From Bacteroidota bacterium (GTDB lineage Bacteria; Bacteroidota; Bacteroidia; Cytophagales; Cytophagaceae): 64,000 bases of DNA. Both the position numbers and the translations under genes were made by a program. The notes under the pieces were generated by a model. That model worked only from the letters and a program-made list of their open reading frames with translations. It had not been told where the DNA came from and did not search any database. The stretch is from contig JAEVZS010000017.1 in the NCBI GenBank assembly GCA_023392125.1, positions 62,001-126,000 on the forward strand. Direction: 5' to 3'. Position 1 is the stretch's first letter, and every line of letters starts with the position of its first letter. This document shows positions 1 through 9,643 of this stretch, one piece after another.

Positions 1-1
1 A

Positions 2-1129
2 CCCGTTCCGGAAAATCTGGGCCTGCGCCCTATGGAAAATCAGATCTACAGCCTGGGATTCAGGAAAAAGCTCAGTGAGCAGCTCAGCGTTTATTTTGAG
101 GGAGCCCGTTCCGGACTCACGCGGGATATACGGGATACATCCGAAAGCCAGCTTTCCGGTCTGAACAAGACAGCTTATTTTCTTTCGAGATATCAGAATT
201 ACAATACCGAATTCAGCAATGCTTTCAAGACAGGTTTCAGTTTTAGCTTTAAGCCATTTCAGCTGGGATTGAACTTTGAACGGGTAGATCCCGGCTACAA
301 TAGTCTGGGCGCCTATTATGTCAACTCGGATTTTCAGAATGTGACGGCGTCGCTGGCTACCAAAATCTATAAGGATAAGCTCGCTTTGTCAGCAAGCGGC
401 GGTTTTCAGCGGGACGATATCGCCAATCAGAAAATATCGCGGATGAAGCGATTTGTCGGAAGCCTTAATCTGAGCATGAACCTGAGCAAGCGATTCAATG
501 CTTCGGCCATGTATTCCAATTTTAACAACCACATCAATATCAAGCCGGTCGATCAGGCTTTTGTGCAGAATACCATATATGATCGTATCGATACGCTTAT
601 TTTCATTCAGATCAATCAGTCGGTTTCGGCCAATATCAATTATATTCCGCTTGACAACAGCCGGATCAGCCACAGGGTTTCGCTGGGCGGCAACTACAAT
701 TCGGCCGTCAGCAGAAATTCCGGCGACCGCACACAAAACGCCATGTCCGGGGGACGTATCGGCTATATGGTGACCTGGAAGGAAACAGGACTCAATACAG
801 GGATCAACGCCAGCTCCAATACCAATTTCTATGCGGACGGGCAGGCTTCGTTTTACGGGCTGGGACTTCTGCTCAGCAAGCCGGTCTGGAAGCAGAAGCT
901 TCGTATATCGCTGAACGGAAATGCTTCCAACAACTATGAAAACGGAAAACTGACAGCCATGCTGTACTCCGTAACCAACTCGTATGCGCTCAGACTGGGC
1001 AGGCATCATGCGCTGAGCATGAGCCTCCGGTATTCGGGAAGACAGTCAAAGAGTCCGGCAGAACTGAGCTTCTATAAGACGACTTTCAACGAGTTTATGG
1101 GCAATCTGGGTTATAATTTTACTTTTTAA
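2..1129 (+). CDS. C-terminal part of an outer-membrane beta-barrel protein (5' end outside window)
   Basis: The reading frame is open from the first bases of the window, so only about the last 375 residues are present; the first Met at position 32 is probably internal. The visible part is a run of alternating polar/aromatic strands (for example FSFSFKPFQLGLNFE, SLNLSMNLSKRFNASAMY) and ends in Phe (GYNFTF), which is the usual end of an outer-membrane beta-barrel recognised by BAM. No TonB-receptor signature or plug is visible in this portion. Its stop codon overlaps the ATG of the next gene (TAATG at 1127-1131), so the two proteins are translationally coupled and probably work together. An export or surface-anchoring role for the barrel is inference from that coupling only. 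Confidence 0.8.
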   Translation, partial: PVPENLGLRPMENQIYSLGFRKKLSEQLSVYFEGARSGLTRDIRDTSESQLSGLNKTAYFLSRYQNYNTEFSNAFKTGFSFSFKPFQLGLNFERVDPGYNSLGAYYVNSDFQNVTASLATKIYKDKLALSASGGFQRDDIANQKISRMKRFVGSLNLSMNLSKRFNASAMYSNFNNHINIKPVDQAFVQNTIYDRIDTLIFIQINQSVSANINYIPLDNSRISHRVSLGGNYNSAVSRNSGDRTQNAMSGGRIGYMVTWKETGLNTGINASSNTNFYADGQASFYGLGLLLSKPVWKQKLRISLNGNASNNYENGKLTAMLYSVTNSYALRLGRHHALSMSLRYSGRQSKSPAELSFYKTTFNEFMGNLGYNFTF

Positions 1130-4100
1130 TGCGTCGCGGCGGAAATAGGATGCTGACTAAGACAATCACCGAATTTTACAGAAAAAAAATTATGATTGCT
1201 ACACAATCAGGCAGGTTTACTTCATATCTTTCTTATCTTGTTTTTGCCTTTGGCCTGCTGATGCTGAAGGCAGGGAATACTTACGGGCAGCAGTATTATC
1301 CGGTACAGGTCCGGTCGTTTATCCAGTCGCCTTCTGTTTATGTGGAAGATTATTACAATCCGGACAATTTTCGGGTACAGGTTACGCTGACTGACCTGAT
1401 GATGCCAAGCCTGGATGTACTGCTGAAGGTTACCATTCAGTCACCTTCCGGGGGGCAGTTTGTTTCAGGACAGGGCGTGCGCCTCACCCTGAGCGGAGGA
1501 CTTACCTATACACTCACCACAGAGGATCTGAAAGAGCTGCTTTCGTCCCGCAATTTACCGGGTCTTCCGTCTTCATTGCAGGAAGGTACCTATGTGTTTA
1601 ATTTCAGCGTATTCGATGCGGCTACCATGTTTCCGGTATCCAATCCGCAGACCGATTTTGCCAGCGCCATCGTTTTGCTCAATGATCCGCCGCTGCTTAC
1701 TAGCCCGGCCAACGGGGAAGTGCTGGATCCGGAACTAAGTGGTCAGAATTATATGTTTTCCTGGACGCCGAGGAGCTTCTCTCTCAATCCTCAGGAGCAG
1801 GTCAGATACAGGCTGGTGATCGCCCGGATACCTGCCGGCCGCAATCCGTACGATGCTTTTCTGACCAATGCTTTTGTTATAAACCAGCCTTTTGAAGACA
1901 TCGCTTTCAACAGCTTTTTCTATAGTCCGGATTTTCTTCCTTTACAACCGGGAGCTACCTATGCATGGCAGATAACGGCCTATGAAGAAAGACTCATCGG
2001 CAATGTGCCGGAGAAAGTATCCATGCGTTTCCGGAATCAGGGGCGTTCGGATGTATTTACCTTTACTGTCAAAGAACATTGCCCGGCCTTGTTTCTGCGC
2101 TCACCGGAACTGCGCCAGCATCCCCAGTCTGGTACAAATTCTGTACTGCTGGGCTGGAACTATGATCCGGCGCATAATCTGTATGAAATCCGGTATCGTC
2201 CGGCAGGAAGCAATCAGACCTGGACGGTGCAGCAGCAGAGCGCCACAGAGCTCTTTCTGGGCTCTGATCAGCTGGTACGTGGCAAAACCTATGAATATAC
2301 AGTTGCCTGCCTTTGCAATACCTGGCAGGAACCGGTATTTGGCGGAACTTTTCAGCTGCCCGGCGGAGAGTGTGAAGCTCCTTATCCCGTACTCGTAAGC
2401 TCCAACGATGCCAATGGCATAACGCTGAACTGGGAGCCTGTGGCAGCAGCAGGATCGTATAAAGTAACCTATACGGATCTGCTAAGCGGTCAAAGCAGCC
2501 AGACAGATGATCTTCAGGCAACCACTGTTACGCTTCCGCCGCTCACAGCCGGCGGCTATACCATTCGTATTGATGCAGTCTGCGGAAGTACGACCGCGCA
2601 AGGCGAAGAGCTTCGTCTCGATTATGATGAAAAGCATATTGCCGGCAGCTGTCCGTTGCCCCGGCCTTTTACATTTCTGGCACTTCGTCCGGAAGCAGGA
2701 ACCGTCCATCATGAGGCCCGGCTCAGCTGGCCTACGCTCAGCATACATGAATCCTGGCAGCTGACTTACTGGCACAAGGACTCTGTCGATTATCCTCATA
2801 CCGCCACGGCCGGTTCCCCGGAGCTGCTAGTGTCCTATATCGCAGATAATGAATTTTATCATTACCGGCTGCAATATACCTGCAAAGGAGGGAAAACTGT
2901 TACGACACCCAATGGCGGATTCAGAGTGGATGCGGTCGATGGGCTGACTACGGTGACACCTGGTACCGCCGATTGTTTTCCACCGGCCGTGCATAGTGCG
3001 GAAGCCCGTAGCGAAAGCAGTGCCCGTATAGACTGGCAGGGAGTAAAAGGCGCGGAGGAATATGTTGTTGCCTATCAGCCGGCTGACGGCAGCGGGCAGG
3101 AGAAAACATTTATTACTTCGGCTGCCAATGCCCGTCTGACCGGGCTTACTCCGGGTATTGTCTATCAATATGAGATTCGTTGCCGCTGTGGAGGACAATA
3201 CAGCATAGCATCTGTTCCCGGAGAGTTTGATCTGTCACAGCTATACAGCAACAACAAATGCGATACAATAGCTCAGCTTGCCATAAATCAGATTACCGAG
3301 ACCGAAATCCAGCTTGCCTGGACCTGGCCCCAGTCCGTCAGATCAGGTTATGATGCGCATACAAGCTATACCATCCGGTATAAGGAAAACGGACAGGACT
3401 GGAATCAGGCCTATACCATTGACTATCATCCTGACCAGGATATGCTCGCACAGTATGAGGCTCAGAGCACATTCAAAAAAACCATTGATCAGCTGTCTCC
3501 GGGAACAACGTATGACATCGAAGTACGTGCCCGCTGCGGTACGGAGGCTGCCCGGACTAATGATATCATCAGCGGTACGACCAAAGAGCCGGAAGCGCCT
3601 GATTGCTCTAAGGGAGGAAGCTGTGACCGGACTTCCCTGACTCCTGTCGAAAAGCTGGAAGCCGGAGATACCATTCAGATAGCGGATTATAGTGTGCTTC
3701 TGAAAACGATCGAAAAAGACAGCCGGGGAGATAATCTCTGGAAAGGTACCGGTCTGGCAGAGGCGCCGCTGATTGGCTTTTCCGAACATGTCCGTTTCGA
3801 TGTAGACTTTGATTCCCTTTTTGTCAATGACCAGATTTGTGTGGTTGGTGGCCGTATCGATCTCAATGTAAACGTTCAGCTGCTGGATGAAGCTACGAGG
3901 GAGAAGATACAAGATCTGATGGCAAAAACCGGAGAGCTGATCGATAAGGCCCGGGAAGTGTCCGATGCAGTGGGCGATGGCATAAAAACGGCTCAGGAAT
4001 ATGGTGATAAGGCTTTTGAATATTTCCACGGTGGCGGTGATGTAGGCCGGGTAAAAAGTGGTGGACTTGGCGATATACCTGTATCAGGAGATGTTTCCGG

Positions 4101-7100
4101 CATAGTCACACACGATGGATATTTTACAATTGATGGAACCCAATATCCGGTAGAGCGCTATCCTGTGCTGGTAAAAGATCAGAACGGTCAGGTATACACG
4201 GTCGATAAAGGCAAGTCGCCTGTCAATATCGGGCATTATGACGAGAGCCTCAAAGGATTTCAGGATTCGCTGGCATCCAGTGACTATATCGTTACATTTA
4301 GTCCGAGCAAGAAAGCCCGTTATGCTTTTGATGTCTGGCAGGATGCTTACCTCAAATCGGTCGCTATGGTGCCGCATTACCTCAGCCTGGGTGGTAAGTA
4401 TCATTCTGCCAAGGCGATTTTACCTGCCGAAGTGGATCCCGTCACTTTTGATCTTTCCGGAGGCAATAAGAACAAGCTAGTGTTTGTAAACCGGGATGGC
4501 TTTGTTTTCAAGACCGACGGCAATACGCTTAACCTGGTCGGAGGACCGGCCAAAGATGCGCAGGAGGTACTGGCTCTGTATGATGACGGAACTAAGAAGA
4601 TACTGGCGGGAGCGCTTCTTCTGGCATCGTATCCCCGTGTAGAAAAGAAGGTGGTGATTGTTCCTGTTCTGCCGGGCAGGAAAATCACCAGAGATGCAAA
4701 GGCCATAGAAGAGCAGCTCAATAAAGCCTACAATCCGGTGGGCGTGCATTATATCGTGGAGTTTGACCTCAGCTTTGCGGAAAACCGTGACTGGTGCGAA
4801 AACGGTAATTGTGATTTTGCCACCGGCGGTTCGGGGCTGCTGAGCAACAACTATACCGGCGTCGAGGCCCGTGTCATTGACGCATATATCGAGGCCAAAG
4901 GCGCCGATAGTCTGGATGAAGCAACTGCGTATCTTTTTGCAATCAATATCACCAAGGCGGGCAAGGAGGATGAAGCGCTGGAAGGTAAAATGAATTTTGA
5001 AAAGCAGTTTGGCTTTCTCTATGCCTTTGAGGGACAGAGCAACGTCGCTATAGGCCGCACGCTGGCCCATGAGCTGGGCCATGGCAACTACAAGCTGCAC
5101 CACATCTTTGATGGTATGTACCTGGGCGATGCGGCCCGTACCTCAGACAACCTGATGAGCTACAGTACCCGTACCGATGCCCTGGCCCTCAACAAGCTCC
5201 AGTGGGATGTCATTCATGACCCGGGTGTGACCTGGGGCGTGTTTAAGAAGGATAGGGATCAGGAACATACAGGAGTTTTCTCATTTAATTTTTTAGATCC
5301 ATCGGGTCGGGTCTTTTCTTCTAAAACAGCTGATTACCCGGATGGTAAAGATATTCAGATTGCAATGGCTATTGAATATGGCCCTGTATTAGCTTTTAGT
5401 TATAATGATGGGAAGGGGATTTTATACGAAGCCCAGTTCGAAAATGATAAGTTTTTAGGATACAAATCATCAGACGGGATATGGTTTAAACAGCAATTTG
5501 TGGGAGATGATGATCCATTTGTTAGTGTCATTGTAAAATCTCAGGATAACCTAGGTCAACTGGTGTATAAATGGAAACGACTTGAAGGAAAATCATTTGA
5601 TGATCCATTAAGTGAGTCGTTGAAAATTATTTGTGATCATTGTTCTTCTGAAGAAGGGAACAGCTCACCGCAAATCGGTGCTTATTCTAAAACCTCTGGT
5701 TTTTATAAATTACAAAGTCAGGTTTTTCTTTGGGATTATTCTCAAATAGCCTCTGGAAATTATATAAATTATAAAGAGACCGGATTTGTTTCATCAGATT
5801 TAAGCAAAGTAAAATATGAATCTTTTGAATTTGGAGGACAAAATGTAAAATTAATCAAGTGCGAAGCAGACAAGTATGATTTTTCAGAATTTAAATATCC
5901 AAGTCTGAGCACTAGACAAATTAGTGTACCGTCATCAATAAAAGATCAGGTTAAACAATGTTCGACGACTATTAAATCTAATAGTAATATTTCTATTGTT
6001 ACAAAAGAAAGTTATGTAATTGATTATAATGTCGAAACACAAACTTTTGCTTCCAGGACTTTAACTCCTTTTGATAAGATACCGACCCTTACACAAGTAG
6101 CCGGTAAAAACACGAATTCCTTTTTAGTAATTCAAAAAGAGGATAATACATATGAATTTAGAGTTTCTAATAAGGCAAAAGAACAGCTCGCTGTAAAATA
6201 CCTGAATTCAAAAGAGCCTTCAGCTATTACTAAAATTGGTAATTTTTTAACTGCCTATGGTGAAGGATTAATATTCGCAGGAAATGAATACCATAAGGCT
6301 TGGAATGAAATTGCCGAACTAATAGGTCAAGCAACTGAAGAGTATGTAAAGGTAAACTTAACGGATTACAAATGCCCTACCATTACTCAATATGGTGAAG
6401 AACACTACACTAAGTATACGTTGTTTTTGCTACTTGCAAAATCAGGTCAGAATCAAAGTAATAAAGATGATGTTAGCTGTGCGCAAGGAATGGGTATGTG
6501 GAATGGAATTGCCAGTGTGCCCAGTGATTTGGTGAGCGGTGTTGCGGGAATATCAAGTGTGTTTTCTTCAGATCAATGGAATAAAGGATCTGAGTGGGTA
6601 ACTAAATATTATAATCAGCCTGAAAAAATTGATCAGATCATAGATTGGACGAGTAAGACATACAAAGGTGTAAAAGCTAAAATTGCAGATGCGGATGATT
6701 GTGAAATGGCTTTTTATGGCGGCCAGTTAGCCTCTATTATAGTATCAGCAGTCTTAGTTCCGGAGGGATTGCCTGAGAAGTTGACCGGAATGGCCTTGAA
6801 AGCCTCAGGTAAGCTAATAGGGCTTACCATAAAGACAGTAGGAAACTCGATTGAGTATATTAATAAGTTTGGTAGAAAAGTTCTTGAGATCTATCCTGAA
6901 GGTTTTAAGATAAAATGGAAAAATCAAATTCTGGATATTAAAGATGAAAAGCTGCTTGAAGAGGTTACAAATGCATTAGATAATGATAAAATATCCCTAA
7001 ATGATGCAGGTGAGCTTATCATTGGTGATGATGCTTTAGCACGTAAGCTAGATGGTTTTTTAGGCAATGGAGGAAAGCTTGCGTTGTTGGGTAAATTAAA

Positions 7101-8355
7101 GGATTACCAAAATTTAAATAAGTGGGTTAACCTATTTGATGAAGCCAGTGATCTGGAAAAATTAAGCAATATTGATGATGCGTTTTCCGGATTAACTCAA
7201 GCCCAATTAACCAGCTTGAATCTGGCAATAAAAAAAGGAACAACGGGTGATATACGTACTGGTTTTGGAGAATTACTGGTTAAGCTTTCAGAAGGTAATA
7301 CTGAAGTATTAAGCAGGATTTCCGGAGGGGGTTGGACTAGCTCTTTAGGAAAATTTGCAATGGATCTCGAGAATGTGACATTTAGAGATGCAATTTTGGG
7401 AAGGATAGAGCTGGTAGACGCGTGGCAAGTAGTGAATATAGATGAGACTATTCGAAAGAGTATTTCTGATTTAGAAAAAATTTCGAATTATCTTAAAATT
7501 AACCCTAATTCATTAGATGAATTAAAAGATGGGTTTTATAAAGCTACTGATAAAAGGAAGTGGGTTGATGATTTAGACAAGGTCGTAAATTTAGTCGCAT
7601 TTCTTAAATCCAGTGTATTAGCTAAAATTTCAAAGAATTCAAAATATTCTTTGAAGCTAACAGATGGAGAATTAAGTCAGTTAGCTAGTCTAGGGAGAGA
7701 ATTAAAGCTTACTGAAGATGAAATTGAGGCTTTTATTTTGGCTCATTGTAGAAGATCTGAAAAAGCTATTTTAAATGACATGAAGGAGGTAATGGAAAGT
7801 ATAGCTAAGAAAAATTTAAATAACGATATTGGATGGAAGCCTGGTTATTCAATGTTGAGGGCTTATAAAGAAGCTCAAAATGCTATGGTTAACGGAAGTA
7901 TATTAGATCCAAGTGTATATTTAACTTCAGCTTATATTAACAATCATTTAAAAAAGTTTTATGGAGAAGCTACTTATTTTGTAAACAAATACTCACATGA
8001 GAATTATGTCTTACCTTTGCCTAAGCTGGGGATAGCAGATGATAATTCTCTATATATAACTACTGCTAGTCTTTCTGATGATGTAGTGGTTATTGCCGGA
8101 AAGGATTTATCAGTTTATGAAAAACAATTGGGGTATTCTTCTGGGTATTTTACAAATGGGAAGGAAGTATGGAGAATAAATATTAAAAATCCTGAAAATT
8201 TTAATTTGCGAATTCCAACAGGGAGTGAAATTGGTGCAAATCATTGGTGGCATCCTGGTGGTTTTACTAGTGGAGGGGTTATAGAAGCTGTTACAGATTT
8301 AATCCCGAAAGAAATAAATGGAGAAAAAATTGTTGAAATAATTCCTATACATTAA
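1129..8355 (+). CDS. Giant secreted FN3/metzincin protein with variable AT-rich C-terminal tip (putative polymorphic effector)
   Basis: 2408 residues. A hydrophobic signal sequence lies at about residues 30-55, ending near NTYGQ. The trunk contains repeated fibronectin-III-like domains, each opening with a Cys (near residues 319, 415, 508, 616, 711). A metallopeptidase domain follows with zinc motif HELGHGNYKLH (H1314, E1315, H1318, H1324) and a Met-turn NLMSYS (M1343), which is the metzincin pattern. From about codon 1378 (near 5265) base composition and codon use switch abruptly to AT-rich; this ~1030-residue tail has hydrophobic helices near 1870-1920 and a terminal domain with GANHWWHPGGFTSGG. 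A conserved trunk with a compositionally foreign tip and a small gene 10 bp downstream is the hallmark of polymorphic toxins. The tip family is not recognised and toxicity is inferred. The protein has no T9SS tail, so its export route is unclear; the coupled barrel gene upstream is a candidate. Confidence 0.85.
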   Translation: MRRGGNRMLTKTITEFYRKKIMIATQSGRFTSYLSYLVFAFGLLMLKAGNTYGQQYYPVQVRSFIQSPSVYVEDYYNPDNFRVQVTLTDLMMPSLDVLLKVTIQSPSGGQFVSGQGVRLTLSGGLTYTLTTEDLKELLSSRNLPGLPSSLQEGTYVFNFSVFDAATMFPVSNPQTDFASAIVLLNDPPLLTSPANGEVLDPELSGQNYMFSWTPRSFSLNPQEQVRYRLVIARIPAGRNPYDAFLTNAFVINQPFEDIAFNSFFYSPDFLPLQPGATYAWQITAYEERLIGNVPEKVSMRFRNQGRSDVFTFTVKEHCPALFLRSPELRQHPQSGTNSVLLGWNYDPAHNLYEIRYRPAGSNQTWTVQQQSATELFLGSDQLVRGKTYEYTVACLCNTWQEPVFGGTFQLPGGECEAPYPVLVSSNDANGITLNWEPVAAAGSYKVTYTDLLSGQSSQTDDLQATTVTLPPLTAGGYTIRIDAVCGSTTAQGEELRLDYDEKHIAGSCPLPRPFTFLALRPEAGTVHHEARLSWPTLSIHESWQLTYWHKDSVDYPHTATAGSPELLVSYIADNEFYHYRLQYTCKGGKTVTTPNGGFRVDAVDGLTTVTPGTADCFPPAVHSAEARSESSARIDWQGVKGAEEYVVAYQPADGSGQEKTFITSAANARLTGLTPGIVYQYEIRCRCGGQYSIASVPGEFDLSQLYSNNKCDTIAQLAINQITETEIQLAWTWPQSVRSGYDAHTSYTIRYKENGQDWNQAYTIDYHPDQDMLAQYEAQSTFKKTIDQLSPGTTYDIEVRARCGTEAARTNDIISGTTKEPEAPDCSKGGSCDRTSLTPVEKLEAGDTIQIADYSVLLKTIEKDSRGDNLWKGTGLAEAPLIGFSEHVRFDVDFDSLFVNDQICVVGGRIDLNVNVQLLDEATREKIQDLMAKTGELIDKAREVSDAVGDGIKTAQEYGDKAFEYFHGGGDVGRVKSGGLGDIPVSGDVSGIVTHDGYFTIDGTQYPVERYPVLVKDQNGQVYTVDKGKSPVNIGHYDESLKGFQDSLASSDYIVTFSPSKKARYAFDVWQDAYLKSVAMVPHYLSLGGKYHSAKAILPAEVDPVTFDLSGGNKNKLVFVNRDGFVFKTDGNTLNLVGGPAKDAQEVLALYDDGTKKILAGALLLASYPRVEKKVVIVPVLPGRKITRDAKAIEEQLNKAYNPVGVHYIVEFDLSFAENRDWCENGNCDFATGGSGLLSNNYTGVEARVIDAYIEAKGADSLDEATAYLFAINITKAGKEDEALEGKMNFEKQFGFLYAFEGQSNVAIGRTLAHELGHGNYKLHHIFDGMYLGDAARTSDNLMSYSTRTDALALNKLQWDVIHDPGVTWGVFKKDRDQEHTGVFSFNFLDPSGRVFSSKTADYPDGKDIQIAMAIEYGPVLAFSYNDGKGILYEAQFENDKFLGYKSSDGIWFKQQFVGDDDPFVSVIVKSQDNLGQLVYKWKRLEGKSFDDPLSESLKIICDHCSSEEGNSSPQIGAYSKTSGFYKLQSQVFLWDYSQIASGNYINYKETGFVSSDLSKVKYESFEFGGQNVKLIKCEADKYDFSEFKYPSLSTRQISVPSSIKDQVKQCSTTIKSNSNISIVTKESYVIDYNVETQTFASRTLTPFDKIPTLTQVAGKNTNSFLVIQKEDNTYEFRVSNKAKEQLAVKYLNSKEPSAITKIGNFLTAYGEGLIFAGNEYHKAWNEIAELIGQATEEYVKVNLTDYKCPTITQYGEEHYTKYTLFLLLAKSGQNQSNKDDVSCAQGMGMWNGIASVPSDLVSGVAGISSVFSSDQWNKGSEWVTKYYNQPEKIDQIIDWTSKTYKGVKAKIADADDCEMAFYGGQLASIIVSAVLVPEGLPEKLTGMALKASGKLIGLTIKTVGNSIEYINKFGRKVLEIYPEGFKIKWKNQILDIKDEKLLEEVTNALDNDKISLNDAGELIIGDDALARKLDGFLGNGGKLALLGKLKDYQNLNKWVNLFDEASDLEKLSNIDDAFSGLTQAQLTSLNLAIKKGTTGDIRTGFGELLVKLSEGNTEVLSRISGGGWTSSLGKFAMDLENVTFRDAILGRIELVDAWQVVNIDETIRKSISDLEKISNYLKINPNSLDELKDGFYKATDKRKWVDDLDKVVNLVAFLKSSVLAKISKNSKYSLKLTDGELSQLASLGRELKLTEDEIEAFILAHCRRSEKAILNDMKEVMESIAKKNLNNDIGWKPGYSMLRAYKEAQNAMVNGSILDPSVYLTSAYINNHLKKFYGEATYFVNKYSHENYVLPLPKLGIADDNSLYITTASLSDDVVVIAGKDLSVYEKQLGYSSGYFTNGKEVWRINIKNPENFNLRIPTGSEIGANHWWHPGGFTSGGVIEAVTDLIPKEINGEKIVEIIPIH

Positions 8356-8365
8356 TAAAGTTCAA

Positions 8366-8854
8366 ATGGATAATGCATTTAAACTAGTAAAAGATGCCTA
8401 CATGAATGATAATCTATATGATTTGCTTTCAGGTAAATCGTCAATAGTTGTTTCTGAATATGCATCTGTACCTACTGATTCTGAATATTTGTTTAATGGA
8501 TGGATCAGTTTTATTGAACGCAATGAAAAAGATAAGGATATGCTGTGGAAAAAGTTCGTAGATGTTGTTTGTAGGATATCCAATGATATAGATTTAAGTT
8601 GGTTTAGCATAATGTATTTATATTCTTTTCTTGAATATGATAAACAGAAAGATATTTCTGTTATAAATAAGCAAATGTTTATTGATACACTTATTTTCAA
8701 TATAAGTAAGTATAAAGATAAACTTAAAATGGATAAACGTTGGATTGGAGGGAATATGGACAAAAATGGTCTTTGGGAATATTTTCAAAGACGTATGGAG
8801 CTCTTAAGCTCTAAATATCAATATGATTTTCATTTAAAAGATCTCAATACGTAA
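8366..8854 (+). CDS. Small cytosolic protein, candidate immunity protein for the upstream effector
   Basis: 162 residues, beginning 10 bp after the stop of the giant FN3/metzincin gene and followed by a terminator-like hairpin at 8933-8959, so the two form the end of one operon. There is no signal peptide or lipobox. The protein is helical, rich in Lys, Asp and aromatic residues (for example LWKKFVDVV, LSWFSIMYLYSFLEY) and as AT-rich as the effector tip. I do not recognise the family. Position, size and shared base composition fit an immunity protein acquired together with the tip; a cytosolic location would imply that the tip acts inside the target cell. This is inference from gene order. 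Confidence 0.7.
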   Translation: MDNAFKLVKDAYMNDNLYDLLSGKSSIVVSEYASVPTDSEYLFNGWISFIERNEKDKDMLWKKFVDVVCRISNDIDLSWFSIMYLYSFLEYDKQKDISVINKQMFIDTLIFNISKYKDKLKMDKRWIGGNMDKNGLWEYFQRRMELLSSKYQYDFHLKDLNT

Positions 8855-8873
8855 GAATTTTCAGCCGCTGCTG

Positions 8874-8912
8874 GTGTTTCGTATCCCGCCGTTGCTGCGT
8901 CTTATGACCAGC
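8874..8912 (+). repeat. Left arm of an imperfect inverted repeat flanking the IS remnant
   Basis: The sequence from GTGTTTCG to CTTATGACCA is repeated in inverted orientation at 9604-9643 (GTGTTTCG ... CTTATGATCA when read on the minus strand), with a few substitutions and a 2-3 nt indel. The two arms are about 700 bp apart and enclose the palindromes and the transposase fragment. Confidence 0.6.
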
Positions 8913-8932
8913 AACTCAAAAGCGATATGCTG

Positions 8933-8959
8933 GTTCGGATTTGCAATCCGGACTTTTTT
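8933..8959 (+). terminator. Rho-independent terminator after the candidate immunity gene
   Basis: A nine-pair stem GTTCGGATT/AATCCGGAC (one G.U pair in RNA) with loop TGC is followed by six T residues. It ends the effector/immunity transcript. The core palindrome recurs at 9144-9158 and 9170-9192, so the terminator may be built from a mobile palindrome. Confidence 0.75.
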
Positions 8960-9143
8960 ATTATAAGCATTTACAATGCACTAACAAATATATAAATTCT
9001 TCTTGCTGTGTTGATTAAGAATAAAGCCAATGAGGGATATATCTATTTTTTAACCTGTTGTAGATTGGGTAGACGTTTTTACTCGTCCTGTATACAAGCG
9101 TACACTAATAGGTTCATTAAAACATTGCCAGAATGAAAAAAAA

Positions 9144-9192
9144 GCGGATTGCAAATCCTGATAGTAAAGCTTTCGGATTGCAAATCCGAAAG
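9144..9192. repeat. Two further copies of the GGATTTGCAATCC palindrome
   Basis: One copy at about 9144-9158 abuts a run of A residues (a T-run on the minus strand). A second is a perfect ten-pair stem CTTTCGGATT/AATCCGAAAG around GCA at 9170-9192. The transposase remnant reads directly into these elements on the minus strand, so they mark the break point of the insertion sequence or serve as its terminator. Confidence 0.6.
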
Positions 9193-9424
9193 AGCAAGGT
9201 TGTCCAGTGTGAGATCAACGACAATCTGTTTTAATTTTGAATTCTCTTCTTCCAGCTGTTTTAAGCGCCTGAGCCCGGCTACACCCACCCCACTTTTTCT
9301 TCCAGTTGTAGAATGTTGCTTCGCTAATACCCATTTTTCGGCAAATCTCCTGAACGGAAGCTCCGTTCTCTGACTGACGAAGCGCAAATACAATTTGGGC
9401 CTCGGCAAATTTTGTCTTTTTCAT
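9193..9424 (-). pseudogene. IS3-family transposase OrfA remnant (frameshifted and truncated)
   Basis: Starting at the ATG at 9424, the minus strand encodes the typical OrfA helix-turn-helix start (MKKTKFAEAQIVFALRQSEN ... MGISEATFYNWKKK). The frame is then lost near 9285, and another frame continues with the leucine-zipper part LRRLKQLEEENSKLKQIV and DLTLD. After about 9195 the similarity stops in a palindromic repeat, and no OrfB (DDE integrase) is present. It is therefore a dead fragment of an IS3-type element and a sign of past rearrangement next to the variable effector tip. Confidence 0.85.
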
Positions 9425-9603
9425 GGAAATTATCGTTAAAGTTAAATTACGATTTATTGCCCAATCTCTTTATATTGTACGACTTTAAGGGAGAAGGTCA
9501 AAAATGCTTCACCAGATAGTGCATAAATAAATTTGTCCTAGTTACTGTAGAAAAACTCTAAAACTTATCGTGACCAATAATTATTCCCTTAATTAAATAG
9601 CAT

Positions 9604-9643
9604 TGATCATAAGACACAGCAATGGCGAGGAGCTGCGAAACAC
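9604..9643 (-). repeat. Right arm of the inverted repeat
   Basis: The minus-strand reading matches 8874-8912 from GTGTTTCG through GTCTTATGA. It lies upstream of the PAS-LuxR gene, on the far side of the IS remnant from the other arm. Confidence 0.6.

Noticed and set aside
8398..8763. Minus-strand open frame of 121 codons
   Set aside because: It is fully antisense to the candidate immunity gene and has no independent features.
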